A DNA stretch of 64,000 bases from Sinosporangium album (GCF_900100605.1 NZ_FNCN01000018.1:61400-125399); one strand, 5' to 3'; counted from the first letter of the stretch, positions 1 through 8,209 are shown. Program-made: numbers and translations. Notes: generated by a model from the letters alone, not told the origin.

Positions 1-447
1 CCGGTGGGCCGTGCTGCGCACGGTCCCCACCGAGCAGCCCAGCACCGCCGCGGCCTCCGCCTCCGACAGGTCCTCGAAATAGCGCAGCACCAGCACGGCC
101 CGCTGGCGCGGGGTCAACCTGGCCAGCGCCCGCCGTACAAGAAGCCGCACATCGACCGCATGCGTGCCGTCACCCACCGCCCCGTCCGGCAAGTGCGCCA
201 CCGCGGTCTCCCGGCTGCCCGCCACTCTGCGCCACAGCGACACCTGCTGCCGGTACATCACCTGACGTACATACGCCTCCGGCTCCTCCACCGCGCGCCA
301 CCTCGCCACCGTCCTGGCCAGCGCCGACTGCAGCAGATCCTCCGCCGCATGCTGGTCACCGCCGGTCAGCAGGAAGGCGAGGCGCATCAGCGCGGGGGAG
401 CGCGCGGCCACGAAGTCGCGGAAACGTCGCTCTGCTGCGGCGTCCAC
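1..447 (-). CDS. SigE-family RNA polymerase sigma-70 factor (3' end outside window)
   Basis: These are the first 149 codons of a gene that runs off the left edge. The product is an ECF-like sigma factor that would direct RNA polymerase to a stress or envelope regulon. Region 2 is visible early (LLTGGDQHAAEDLLQSAL) and region 4 near the edge (LTPRQRAVLVLRYFEDLSE, then the helix-turn-helix VLGCSVGTVRS). The YVRQVMYRQQVSLWRR stretch between them is usual for the actinobacterial SigE/SigM-like 'SigE family'. I chose the GTG at 447 because GGAGG lies 5 nt upstream. The gene is divergent from the padR gene, with about 125 bp between them. An anti-sigma gene may follow to the left but cannot be seen. 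Confidence 0.88.
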   Translation of the reverse strand, partial: MDAAAERRFRDFVAARSPALMRLAFLLTGGDQHAAEDLLQSALARTVARWRAVEEPEAYVRQVMYRQQVSLWRRVAGSRETAVAHLPDGAVGDGTHAVDVRLLVRRALARLTPRQRAVLVLRYFEDLSEAEAAAVLGCSVGTVRSTAHR

Positions 448-547
448 GATCACCTCCACAGTTGGATTGTCCGCCCCTACAGACGCACCCGCCCCGCCCC
501 CGCTATGCCGCCATTGCCACTGAACATGGGAACAGCCCGCCGCATAT

Positions 548-576
548 CATGTCTCCCGATATATAGTGGGCACATG
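548..576. promoter_or_regulatory. Imperfect inverted repeat over the padR start
   Basis: CATGT (548-552) and ACATG (572-576) flank CCC...GGG and a central TATATA. The outer and inner arms are offset by one base, so the symmetry is imperfect. An ATGT...ACAT dyad overlapping the start codon is what a self-repressing PadR protein would use. This is inference from position and symmetry only. Confidence 0.4.
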
Positions 577-912
577 AGCGAGCGAGCGATGACCGAACCC
601 GCCTTCCTCGTCCTGACCGCCCTGGTCGACCGGCCCCGCCACGGCTACGGCATCGTCCAAGAGGTCGAACGCCTCTCCGAAGGCCGCGTCCACCTCAAAA
701 TCGGCACCCTGTACGGCGTGCTCGACCGCCTCGCCGGCGACCGCCTCGTCCAGCTCGACCGCGAGGAAGCCACCCAAGGCCGCCTCCGCCGCTACTACCG
801 CATCACCGACGAAGGCGCCGAGGCGCTGCGCGCCGAAGCCGCACGCCTCGCCGACAACGCCCGACGCGCCACCGAAAGGCTCAGCGCCCGCCACGCCGGA
901 GGCACCGCATGA
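574..912 (+). CDS. PadR-family transcriptional regulator
   Basis: This is a 112-residue winged-helix repressor of the short PadR type. The text TEPAFLVLTALVDRPRHGYG and GTLYGVLDRLAGDRLVQLDR is the canonical PadR N-terminal wHTH, and YYRITDEGAEALRAEA is the beta-wing plus the start of the dimer helix. An ATG at 574 and one at 589 are both in frame; I prefer 574 because a full-length helix 1 follows it. The stop overlaps the next gene by 4 nt (ATGA), so the regulator and the membrane protein are translationally coupled. Such pairs usually work as a PadR repressor with a membrane target of unknown function. Confidence 0.9.
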   Translation: MSERAMTEPAFLVLTALVDRPRHGYGIVQEVERLSEGRVHLKIGTLYGVLDRLAGDRLVQLDREEATQGRLRRYYRITDEGAEALRAEAARLADNARRATERLSARHAGGTA

Positions 913-1979
913 CCCTCCTCGAACAGCGCTACCGCCGCATCCTGCGCCTGCTCCCCGCCGCCTACCGCTCCGAACGCGAAGACGAGATGGTGGCCGCCTT
1001 CCTCGACGGCGCACACTCCACACACGACCGCGACAACCCCCGCCCCCGGCCCCGCGAAATCGCCTCCGTCGCAGCCCTCGCCGTACGGCTGCGCCTCGGC
1101 ACCGACACCACCCGCCCCCGCGCCCACACCTGGGGCCGCGCCGTACGCACCGCAGCCCTCATCGGCCTCGGCTTCCACGCCGCGACAGAACTCCGCACCA
1201 CCGCGGCCGTCCTCCTGGCCCCAGACCCGGCGGGGGAGACCCCGTGGCTGCCGCACCTCCTGCCCGGCCCGCTGTTCGCCGCCGCGTTCGCCCTGCTGTG
1301 CCTCGGCCGGATACGCGCCGCCAAGGCGGCGGCCCTCATCGGGCTCGTGCCGTACGGCGTGTGGGCCCTCCAGCACGCCTCCGCCCTCGTGCGGGCGCTC
1401 ACCGCGCCCGGCGACCTCCCCGGCGTGAACCTGCCCCTCGACCTCGCGCCGCTGCTCACCCAGACCGCAGGGTTCGCGCTCGTCGCCGCCCTCGTGGCGG
1501 CCTATCACCGCGACGCCGACCCGCCCCGCACACCCCACTGGGTCGCCGCCGTGCCCCTCGCGGCGGCTGCCGCCCTCACCGCGGCCGACCGCGCCCTCAC
1601 CCGCGCCCTCACCCAGGGGCTCCCCGACGGCGGCCCCGTGCCCGATGCCGTCCACTGGGCGGCGCTGTGGACCGACACCCCCGGCCTGGCCTGTACGGCG
1701 ATCGCCGCCGCCGCAGCCGCCCACCTGCTCACCCGGCTCCGCACCCCGCACCCCGACGCCGCCCGGCCGCTCACCCTCGCCCTGCTGTCCCTGGCCGCCC
1801 TGCCCCTCGCCGCGGTCCGCATCGACCCCCACGCCGCCGACACCCTCGGCCAGGCCATGACCCTCACCGCCGCCGCCCAGACCGCGGCGCTCGCCCTCTG
1901 CGCCGCCGCCATGCTCACCGCCGGCCTGCGCTCCCTGCCCGCCGCCCCGCCCCACGCCCGGCCGCTCCCGGCGGCCTGA
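909..1979 (+). CDS. Polytopic membrane protein coupled to PadR
   Basis: This 356-residue protein has a soluble N-terminus of about 80 residues (LLEQRYRRILRLLPAAYRSE) followed by about eight Ala/Leu-rich membrane helices reaching the C-terminus. The N-terminal 'RYRRILRLLPAAYR' motif recurs in actinobacterial membrane proteins encoded next to PadR regulators; their function is not established. The start overlaps the padR stop by 4 nt. I see no transporter signature and no catalytic motif, so I give no function beyond 'probable PadR-controlled integral membrane protein'. Base composition matches the neighbours. Confidence 0.8.
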   Translation: MTLLEQRYRRILRLLPAAYRSEREDEMVAAFLDGAHSTHDRDNPRPRPREIASVAALAVRLRLGTDTTRPRAHTWGRAVRTAALIGLGFHAATELRTTAAVLLAPDPAGETPWLPHLLPGPLFAAAFALLCLGRIRAAKAAALIGLVPYGVWALQHASALVRALTAPGDLPGVNLPLDLAPLLTQTAGFALVAALVAAYHRDADPPRTPHWVAAVPLAAAAALTAADRALTRALTQGLPDGGPVPDAVHWAALWTDTPGLACTAIAAAAAAHLLTRLRTPHPDAARPLTLALLSLAALPLAAVRIDPHAADTLGQAMTLTAAAQTAALALCAAAMLTAGLRSLPAAPPHARPLPAA

Positions 1980-2000
1980 CACCCGGCGAGCCCCGGCGGG

Positions 2001-2555
2001 CTACGGGACGTACTCGTAACCCGACCAGACACCGCCGCCGCGCCACGCCGACCCGTCCCAGACGTAGGGGTAGGCCATCGTGCCGTAGAAACCAGCCCCG
2101 CACGCCGCACCGCCGTAGTCGAAAACCTGGCTCGGGCCGTACGGCTCGCCCCCGCTCACACCGGTCGGGCCGTACGTCCACCCGGTGCTCCGGCACACCG
2201 CCCACGCCGACCCGTTCCACCGGTACACCTCCAGCCGCACCGCCGCCGAACCGTCCGGCTTCGTCACCCCGCCCCCGCACCCCCCGCTCAACGCATACGC
2301 GTTCGCATAAGCCAGATTGCCGGAGAAAGACCCCGGCCTGAAATGGTCGACACCCGCGTCACCGCGGACGCACAACCCCGCACCGCTGTAGACGGTGACC
2401 CCCCTGGCCCACGTCCACGCGTGCGCCGGATGCGACCACACCGCCGCCACCACCAGCGCGGCGCCCCCCGCCAGCACGAACCTCGCGGTGTTCTTCACCG
2501 TGGTGTTGGCGGGACCCGCCGCGGGATCCTCCACCATTCGACGTGACACGGCCAC
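2001..2555 (-). CDS. Small secreted protein with WxGSAW repeats
   Basis: The product is 184 residues long. After a short charged N-terminus comes a Sec-type hydrophobic segment (ARFVLAGGAALVVAAVWS) with a likely cut after AHA, so the protein is probably exported. The mature part is rich in Gly, Tyr and Trp. It has four cysteines and two copies of a W-[ND]-G-S-A-W motif (YRWNGSAW and YVWDGSAW), suggesting a small beta-rich domain with two similar halves. I do not recognise a family. The GTG at 2555 is preferred because GGAGAGGG lies just upstream; GTG 2549 and ATG 2537 are possible alternatives. It is convergent with the membrane-protein gene, 21 bp from its stop. Confidence 0.7.
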   Translation of the reverse strand: MAVSRRMVEDPAAGPANTTVKNTARFVLAGGAALVVAAVWSHPAHAWTWARGVTVYSGAGLCVRGDAGVDHFRPGSFSGNLAYANAYALSGGCGGGVTKPDGSAAVRLEVYRWNGSAWAVCRSTGWTYGPTGVSGGEPYGPSQVFDYGGAACGAGFYGTMAYPYVWDGSAWRGGGVWSGYEYVP

Positions 2556-2763
2556 GTGCCCTCTCCGTTCAGCAGACGCCTGAAGTTCTCGAACCGGGGA
2601 GAGAACAGCCGCCGGCGCCCCTGTCACACCGGCGGTACGCGGCCGGCAGACCGGAAAGCCGCCCCACCGGCGGCCCCGGCCACGCCGAACCGCCAAGCTG
2701 GTACCCACACTGTGATCTTCGTCAAACCCCCTCCCCGGGCAACCTTCGGAAACCCGCCGCTGT

Positions 2764-3144
2764 TCAACGCCACCCGGTGCCGAGCAGCCGTTCCAGCTCG
2801 GCCTGCGTCTGGACCGGGTCGTAGCCGGGGACGGCCTCGCGCATGAGGTCGTGGGCGCGCCGCTGGGCGTCGGCGCCCGCCGCCCGCACCGCCGCGAGCG
2901 TCTCCTCGGCCAGGTCCTGGCTGCCCAGCCGCAGGGCGCGCCGGCCGTAGCGGACGTCGAGGACGCACCCGTCCGCGTCGACGGTCACCCGCACACGGCC
3001 CGACGGCCCCTCGCCGGCGCCGGTGACGGCCCGCAGCTCCTCCTGCGCCGACTCCAGCCAGGCCAGCATGCGCTCGCCCCGGCGGGCGGCCTCCTCCAGC
3101 TCCCGCTCGCTGATGTTGGCGGGGTCGATGTCCAACCCGAACAC
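2764..3144 (-). CDS. YbaB/EbfC-like DNA-binding or chaperone protein (1)
   Basis: This 126-residue protein has a predicted helical N-terminus (DPANISERELEEAARRGERM), a central strand region (GRVRVTVDADGCVLDVRYG) and a C-terminal helix, as in the YbaB/EbfC fold. Classical YbaB proteins bind DNA as dimers, but in actinobacteria divergent copies are often encoded beside WXG100 proteins. It lies 10 bp downstream of a second YbaB-like gene (3155-3544) on the same strand, and the pair is divergent from the type VII-like toxin genes. A role as an accessory or chaperone for those substrates is inferred from context only. Confidence 0.8.
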   Translation of the reverse strand: MFGLDIDPANISERELEEAARRGERMLAWLESAQEELRAVTGAGEGPSGRVRVTVDADGCVLDVRYGRRALRLGSQDLAEETLAAVRAAGADAQRRAHDLMREAVPGYDPVQTQAELERLLGTGWR

Positions 3145-3154
3145 GCTTGGCCTC

Positions 3155-3544
3155 CTAGTAAAGGTCGTTGAGTGCCTGCTCGACCCGGGCGCGTACGAAG
3201 GTCTCGCCGAGCGGCAACGGCAGGGCCGCCGCGACGTCGCGCACCCCGTCGGCGATCTCCCGCGCCTGCCGCCCGGCGTCGTCCTGCGCGGCCCGCAGCA
3301 CCTCGGCGACCTTCCTGCCGAGCGCGGCCTCGCCGAGCCGCCGCGCCCGCGGGTCGATGCGCAGGCGGGTCGGGGCGCCGCGGCCGTCGGCCAACGCCTC
3401 GATCAGCCCGTCGTCGCTGTTGGCGCGGCCCTGCACCTGGCCGATGGACGCCCGGGCGTCGTGCAGCGCGCGGATGGCGCGGCGGCTCCGGGTGACGTAC
3501 TGGTGCAGGTACTCCGCGTCGTCCTCCGGCGCAGGTGAACGCAT
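3155..3544 (-). CDS. YbaB/EbfC-like protein (2), first gene of the pair
   Basis: This 129-residue protein has the same helix-strand-helix plan as its neighbour. A long N-terminal helix (RRAIRALHDARASIGQVQGR) leads into the strand segment LRIDPRARRLGE, followed by helices. It is the promoter-proximal gene of the two-gene leftward unit and diverges from the secretion-substrate genes across about 85 bp. Two adjacent, different YbaB-like proteins suggest a heterodimer. The ATG at 3544 follows TTGATATG-like AT-rich DNA with no strong Shine-Dalgarno, so the exact start is moderately certain. Confidence 0.75.
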   Translation of the reverse strand: MRSPAPEDDAEYLHQYVTRSRRAIRALHDARASIGQVQGRANSDDGLIEALADGRGAPTRLRIDPRARRLGEAALGRKVAEVLRAAQDDAGRQAREIADGVRDVAAALPLPLGETFVRARVEQALNDLY

Positions 3545-3629
3545 ATCAACCTCTGTCAGTCAAGAGTGGATGATCGTTTCAGTGTAAATGTAACCGCGCG
3601 TCTCGCATGTCTGGATATGCTTCTTGATC

Positions 3630-3944
3630 ATGACAGGATATGAGATCTACTCAGGAACGGTGGAACGCGGCGGCACGTACATCAGCGGCCACGGGGCGGA
3701 CTACAACGCCTCGGTCATGCGGCTACGGCAACGGGGGAGCGGCACCCGCACCTTCGGCGGAGAGGGGCTGTTCGCCACCATCACAGGCGCCTACAACGAA
3801 TGCCTGCAGGTCTCACTCGACGCGATGACGGGGATCGGCAGGGGGATCGCCGAGACCGGCGAGGGCCTGCGCACGGTGTCGAGGAACACCCGGGCCGCGG
3901 AGAGCGCCAACACCGACAACTTCACGAGCCCCGCATGGCGGTGA
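3630..3944 (+). CDS. Small type VII secretion-associated protein (WXG100/EspC-like)
   Basis: The product is 104 residues, mostly helical, with no signal peptide. That is the size and character of small ESX partner proteins (WXG100 or DUF2580/EspC-like), which pair with a larger substrate. The sequence MTGYEIYSGTVERGGTYIS is followed by amphipathic helices ending TRAAESANTDN. I chose the ATG at 3630. TATGCT at 3615-3620 could be a -10 element placing the transcript start very near the ATG, so it may be leaderless. The stop overlaps the next start by 10 nt, implying coupled synthesis with the toxin-like protein. Confidence 0.7.
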   Translation: MTGYEIYSGTVERGGTYISGHGADYNASVMRLRQRGSGTRTFGGEGLFATITGAYNECLQVSLDAMTGIGRGIAETGEGLRTVSRNTRAAESANTDNFTSPAWR

Positions 3945-4822
3945 CGCTCGACCCGCGGGTGTCGGACTTCCTCAACCTCATCGGCTTCCCCTGGCCGAAC
4001 GACAACGAGGACGAGTGGCGCCTCGAGGCCAACGACTGGCGCGTCGTCCTCGCCGAATCGTCGGCCCAGGGCGCGGCGGCCGACGAGACGGTCCGCCGTA
4101 CACAGCAGGCCTACCACGGCGACTCTGCCGCGCAGATGGCGACCCACTGGGACCGCGTCGGCGACGGCGGCGGCCACATCTCCCAGGCCACCTCCGCGGC
4201 CAAGCTCGCACCGGCCGTCCTCGACGGCACCGCGAACGTGGTCAGCGCGGTGAAACTCGCCGTGGGCACACAGGCCGCCTACGGACTGGCCACCACCACC
4301 CAGGCACTGCTGTTCGGCGGCGCAGCCGGCGGGATGCTCGCCCTCGCACGCATGCAGATGACCCGCCACGCCGTCGGCAAGGCGGCGCTCGAAGGCGCGG
4401 AAGGCACCGCCAGGGGACTGGCCCCGGTCCTGAGCGGCCGGGTGACCGACACCATGCGCCGCATCATGAAGGAGATGGAGAACCGGCCGCACGCCCGCGA
4501 CGGCATGCTCCAGATCCGGCGCAGGCGCGGAGGCGGAGGCGGAGGCGGCAACAGCGGGAAAGGCGGCGGCTACGACCCGAACGCCCCGGCGAGCTATGAC
4601 GCCGCCGCGCAGCGGATGCACGGCAAGTTGCCCAACAGCGGCGACGTGAGCAATATGACACCCGAGCAGGCGAGCCAGGCGGCGGCAAAAGTCAAGGACA
4701 GCATCCTCACCCGGAAGATGAACGAGGCCCGTCTCGGCCGGGACTCCGGACACGCGGCGCGGCTGAAGCAGGAGCAGGAGCTCCTGGCCGAGCTCGAACG
4801 CAAGGCCAAAGAGGGGAGATAA
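3935..4822 (+). CDS. WXG100-like polymorphic toxin candidate
   Basis: This 295-residue protein has three parts. Residues 1-100 are a helical WXG100-like region with tryptophans in FPWPNDNEDEWRLEANDWR and a YHG...W turn. Residues 100-200 are Ala/Gly-rich helices that could span or insert in a membrane. A basic-then-glycine linker (RRRRGGGGGGG) precedes a C-terminal domain of about 80 residues, with MTPEQASQAAAKVKDSI and RLGRDSGHAARLKQEQELL. A variable C-terminal domain after a Gly-rich hinge is the usual plan of type VII polymorphic toxins; the RxGxDxGHxxRLxxE pattern recalls short toxin-type tips of actinobacterial proteins. The ATG at 3935 overlaps the preceding stop. The toxic activity is not known. 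Confidence 0.7.
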   Translation: MAVTLDPRVSDFLNLIGFPWPNDNEDEWRLEANDWRVVLAESSAQGAAADETVRRTQQAYHGDSAAQMATHWDRVGDGGGHISQATSAAKLAPAVLDGTANVVSAVKLAVGTQAAYGLATTTQALLFGGAAGGMLALARMQMTRHAVGKAALEGAEGTARGLAPVLSGRVTDTMRRIMKEMENRPHARDGMLQIRRRRGGGGGGGNSGKGGGYDPNAPASYDAAAQRMHGKLPNSGDVSNMTPEQASQAAAKVKDSILTRKMNEARLGRDSGHAARLKQEQELLAELERKAKEGR

Positions 4823-4828
4823 CGCGAG

Positions 4829-5500
4829 ATGCAGACACACACGGGCGACGACCTGATGGCGCGCATCCTCGCCCGCCCCGCCGACGACGAGGTCCTCGGG
4901 CAGGCGGCCAACGACCTGCTCAACGAGCTGTTCGGCGGCTACCCCGTCGAGAACCTCCGCACCCTGCTGCACAGCCGCGACGACGACGCCGTGCAGACCG
5001 GGGCCTGGCTGCTGGCGGAGCTGGGTGAGCAGGCCGCGCCGCTGCTGGACGAGGTCCCCGGCCTGCTGGCCCACCCGCGGCGCCAGGTGCGGTTCTTCGC
5101 CGTCGAGTTCGTGCTGCTCGCCGCGGACGAACGGCACGCCGGCATCATCGCCCAGGCCCTCACCCTGAGCCGGGCCTCCGATACCGCCATCCGGTGGAAG
5201 GTCCTGCACTTCCTGGCCATGGCCTCGACCGAGCAGCTCACGGCCGGGCTGTCACGGCTGGCCGACCCCGAGATCGGGCGGCTCACGGCCGCGCTCGCCG
5301 CCTCGGACACCGACGACCCCGACCCGGGCGAGGTCGTCGCCGGGATGGAAGGCGACGACCCGGTGGTCCGGCTGTTCGCCGCGGCGATCGCCGCGCGCAT
5401 GGCCGAGGACGACCCGGCGCTGCTGCGCCACGCCGCCAGGGTCCGCGACGAGGAGATCAGTTCGTTCGCACAGTGGCAGCTCAGCAGGTTCGAGGAGTAG
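4829..5500 (+). CDS. HEAT-repeat protein, candidate immunity protein
   Basis: The product is 223 residues of helical pairs with HEAT/ARM spacing, for example GAWLLAELGEQAAPLLDEVP, RRQVRFFAVEFVLLAADERH and DDPVVRLFAAAIAARMAEDD. It has no signal peptide and would be cytosolic and acidic. It follows the toxin-like gene by 6 bp, and a GGGGAG Shine-Dalgarno sits inside the end of that gene. A small acidic repeat protein immediately downstream of a polymorphic toxin is the expected place for its immunity factor. That role is inferred from context; HEAT proteins also serve as generic scaffolds. Confidence 0.75.
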   Translation: MQTHTGDDLMARILARPADDEVLGQAANDLLNELFGGYPVENLRTLLHSRDDDAVQTGAWLLAELGEQAAPLLDEVPGLLAHPRRQVRFFAVEFVLLAADERHAGIIAQALTLSRASDTAIRWKVLHFLAMASTEQLTAGLSRLADPEIGRLTAALAASDTDDPDPGEVVAGMEGDDPVVRLFAAAIAARMAEDDPALLRHAARVRDEEISSFAQWQLSRFEE

Positions 5501-5507
5501 CGCCCCC

Positions 5508-5538
5508 GGTGGGGCAGGCCGTCAACGGCCGCCCCACC
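5508..5538. terminator. Hairpin after the toxin-immunity operon
   Basis: GGTGGGGC (5508-5515) pairs with GCCCCACC (5531-5538), and CCGT/ACGG extends the stem inward. There is no T-run, as is common for actinobacterial terminators. It lies 8 bp after the HEAT-protein stop and also at the end of the leftward MFS remnant. Confidence 0.6.
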
Positions 5539-5670
5539 GCTCCGCGACCGGCTCCGACAGCCGGACGACGGCCGGCCCGAGGGCGAGTACGGCACAGCCG
5601 CACATGACCGCGAGCCCCGCCACGGCCGACCCGGCGGTCTCGACGGCGCCCCCCAGTGATGGACCGTCCC
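5522..5670 (-). pseudogene. C-terminal remnant of an MFS transporter
   Basis: Reading leftward from about 5670, one frame gives GPSLGGAVETAGSAVAGLAV and then a second hydrophobic stretch ending in a natural stop at 5522-5524. This resembles the last two membrane segments and tail of an MFS efflux permease. An in-frame stop lies just upstream and no start or remainder of the gene exists, so it is a relic of about 48 codons. The rest of the 5501-5838 gap holds only the upstream region of the acyltransferase gene. Confidence 0.5.
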
Positions 5671-5838
5671 GTCAGGCTCCAGGGCGGCTGCGACGTCGTC
5701 GTACTTCCACGCGCCACCCGGCATGACACCACGGGGGAGAGGCCGCCCAGGAGAGCGGCCGCACACCACCCCGTCGTGTAGAACAAGGATTGCCACCGCC
5801 CACAGCGGACGCGGCCCGCGCCGTACGGAAGGAAGCAC

Positions 5839-6522
5839 ATGAACGCCGACACCGTCGTCTACCCGCTGCTGAAGTACGTCGTACTCGGGCCCGCCATGCG
5901 CGTCGCGTTCCGCCCCGCGGTCCACGGCCTCCACCACGTGCCCCGCACCGGCCCCGTCATCCTCGCCGCCAACCACCTCGCCGTCTGCGACTCCTTCGTC
6001 CTACCGCTCATGATGCCCCGCCAGGTCTTCTTCCTCGGCAAACAGGAATACTTCACCCGACCCGGCATCCACGGACGCGCCATGGCCGCCTTCTTCCGCT
6101 CCGCCGGCGCCATCGCCGTCGACCGGTCCGGCGGACGCGCCGCCCTCGCCGCCCTCAAGGAGTGCCGCCGCGTCCTGGAACGCGGCGACGTGCTCGCCCT
6201 CCACCCCGAAGGCACCCGCTCCCCGGACGGCCGCCTCTACCGGGGCCGCACCGGCACCGCCCGCCTCGCCCTCCAGACCGGCGCCCCCGTGGTCCCCGTC
6301 GCCCTGGAGGGCACCGACCGCGCCCAGCCGCCCGGCACCGCCGTTCCCCGCCCCGCCCGCGTCACCATCCGCATCGGCCCCGCGATGACGTTCGCCGACC
6401 ACGGCACACGGACACACCGCGACGTCACCCGCACCGTCACCGACCAGATCATGCAGGCCATCCAGAAACTCTCCGGCCAGGAATACGTCGACGAATACGC
6501 CGTCCCCGCCGCCCGGCGCTGA
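5839..6522 (+). CDS. 1-acyl-sn-glycerol-3-phosphate acyltransferase (PlsC family)
   Basis: This 227-residue membrane-associated acyltransferase would esterify the sn-2 position of lysophosphatidate in phospholipid synthesis, or a related acceptor. Motif I is the HX4D catalytic dyad in NHLAVCDSF. A later block has FRSAGAIAVDRSGG, and motif III is ALHPEGTRSPDGRLYRGRTG, with a final PVVPVALEGT motif. All four PlsC blocks are present and the length is normal. GGAAG lies 8 nt before the ATG at 5839. The gene stands alone and is convergent with the SDR gene 3 bp away, so the two probably share a termination zone. Confidence 0.93.
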   Translation: MNADTVVYPLLKYVVLGPAMRVAFRPAVHGLHHVPRTGPVILAANHLAVCDSFVLPLMMPRQVFFLGKQEYFTRPGIHGRAMAAFFRSAGAIAVDRSGGRAALAALKECRRVLERGDVLALHPEGTRSPDGRLYRGRTGTARLALQTGAPVVPVALEGTDRAQPPGTAVPRPARVTIRIGPAMTFADHGTRTHRDVTRTVTDQIMQAIQKLSGQEYVDEYAVPAARR

Positions 6523-6525
6523 CCC

Positions 6526-7230
6526 TCACCGCGCCGCGTCCTGCCCCGCCGGCCGCACCACCAGCTCGTTGACGTCCACACCCTCCGGCTGCGTCAACGC
6601 GAACAGCACGGCCCGCGCCACATCACCCGGCGCGAGCGCCGGCTCCGCCTCCCGGCCGGGGGAGCGGCCCCCCGCCTCCACCAGCCCCGGATGCACCGCA
6701 GTCACCCGCACCCCCGACCCGACCGCCGCGGCCCGCAGCGACGCCGCCAGCGCGGCGACGGCCCACTTGGTCGCCGAGTACAGGCTGCCCGGCACCGTCA
6801 CCCGCCCCGCCACCGAACCGGTCAGCACCAGGTGGCCGCGGGAGGCGGCCAGCAGCGGCCACAGGGCGTGGGCCGTCACAGCGGTGCCGTACACGTTGGT
6901 GAGGACCATCTCGCGCCACTCGCCGGGGATCGCGCCGCCGCCGAGCAGGGGAGCGGAGGCGAACACGCCCGCGTTGGCGAACACCGCGTCCACCCCGCCG
7001 AAGGCGCCCGCCGCGCGCTCCGCCAGCGCCGCCACCTGCGCGTCGTCGGTGACGTCGCACGGTACGGCGACGGTCCGCGAGGGCCCGCCCAGCTCCTCGG
7101 CCAGGGAGCGCAGGGGAGCGGGGCTGCGGGCGGAAAGGACGAGGCGGTAGCCGTACGCGGCGGCGAGCCTGGCGGTCGCGGCGCCGATGCCGGTGGAGGC
7201 GCCGGTGATGAGGAGGACTGGTCCGTGCAC
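6526..7230 (-). CDS. Short-chain dehydrogenase/reductase (SDR)
   Basis: This 234-residue classical SDR oxidoreductase uses an NAD(P) cofactor. The Rossmann glycine motif TGASTGIG starts near residue 9, NAG is at about 85-87, and the catalytic YSATK follows a conserved serine (LTGSVAGRV). The final region HPGLVEAGG is the usual substrate-side PG motif. The substrate cannot be deduced. Its 3' end almost meets the PlsC gene, and upstream it is divergent from a methyltransferase. No operon partner is visible. Confidence 0.92.
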   Translation of the reverse strand: MHGPVLLITGASTGIGAATARLAAAYGYRLVLSARSPAPLRSLAEELGGPSRTVAVPCDVTDDAQVAALAERAAGAFGGVDAVFANAGVFASAPLLGGGAIPGEWREMVLTNVYGTAVTAHALWPLLAASRGHLVLTGSVAGRVTVPGSLYSATKWAVAALAASLRAAAVGSGVRVTAVHPGLVEAGGRSPGREAEPALAPGDVARAVLFALTQPEGVDVNELVVRPAGQDAAR

Positions 7231-7418
7231 GGAAGATCATTATCGCGGACCCGGGGCGAACGACACAAGAATCCGGACAAAGTAGACATATATTCGCGGG
7301 GAGCGGCATGGAAAAGCGCGGCGAACCCGGGGGAGCGGCCCCGCACGGGTGCGGCGCGCCGCGTACCCCGCGGAAAAACCGGTGTCGCCGGCAGCGGCCC
7401 CAGCCGTACCGTCGAGCG

Positions 7419-8156
7419 GTGAACACAACAGACGACCACTTCGGAGAACGCGTCGCGGCGGCCTACGACGACGCGGAGGCGGAGATGTTCCACCCGGACG
7501 CCGTCGGCCCCGCGGTCGACCTGCTGGCCGGGCTCGCCGCCGGAGGCCGCGCCCTGGAACTCGGCATCGGCACGGGACGCCTCGCCCTGCCGCTGGCGCG
7601 CCGAGGCGTGCCCGTCCACGGCATCGACCTGTCGCGGGCGATGGTCACCAGGCTGCGCGCCAAACCCGGCGGCGAGGCGATCGGGGTGACGGTCGGCGAC
7701 TTCGCCACGACCCGCGTGGACGGAGAGTTCACGGTGGCGTACCTCGTCTTCAACACCATCATGAACCTGACGACGCAGGCCGCGCAGGTGGCCTGCTTCC
7801 GCAACGCCGCCGCGCACCTCGCGCCCGGCGGACGGTTCGTCGTCGAGGTCATGGTCCCCGAGCTGCGGAAACTGCCGCCCGGGCAGAACGCCGTTCCGTT
7901 CCACGCGAGCGCGACGCGGTGGGCGTTCGACGTGTACGACGTCGCCACCCAGGCCATGAGCTCCAACTACGTCGACGTCGACGGCGGGCGCGGCGACTAC
8001 AGGTCGATCCCGTTCAGGTACGTGTGGCCGTCCGAGCTGGACCTGATGGCCGAGCTCGCGGGGATGCGCCTGAGCGGGCGCTGGGACGGGTGGACGCGGG
8101 AGCCGTTCACGAGCGAGAGCAGCCGGCACGTGTCGGTCTGGGAGAAACCGGCCTGA
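7419..8156 (+). CDS. Class I SAM-dependent methyltransferase
   Basis: This 245-residue enzyme has the Rossmann methyltransferase core. Motif I is ALELGIGTGRLALPLARRG, the acidic loop is GIDLSRAMV, a D-containing motif II is VGDFATTRV, and motif IV/V is AHLAPGGRFVVEVMVP. The GTG at 7419 starts just before the conserved FGERVAAAYDDAEAEMF region, so no longer start is needed. The substrate is unknown; the family includes small-molecule methylases. A perfect GC hairpin 54 bp after the stop (8210-8236) should end the transcript. Confidence 0.9.
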   Translation: MNTTDDHFGERVAAAYDDAEAEMFHPDAVGPAVDLLAGLAAGGRALELGIGTGRLALPLARRGVPVHGIDLSRAMVTRLRAKPGGEAIGVTVGDFATTRVDGEFTVAYLVFNTIMNLTTQAAQVACFRNAAAHLAPGGRFVVEVMVPELRKLPPGQNAVPFHASATRWAFDVYDVATQAMSSNYVDVDGGRGDYRSIPFRYVWPSELDLMAELAGMRLSGRWDGWTREPFTSESSRHVSVWEKPA

Positions 8157-8209
8157 ACGACGTGATCAACAGCCGAAGATCACGATCCACCTGAAGATCG
8201 ACGGCGTGG

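Noticed and set aside
3791..5209. Long leftward open frame opposite the toxin and HEAT genes
   Set aside because: Arises from high third-position GC of the true rightward genes; its product resembles nothing and it would overlap three well-supported genes.
7240..7428. Small frames in the SDR-methyltransferase divergent spacer
   Set aside because: No ribosome-binding site, unusual codon use, and they overlap probable promoter DNA.
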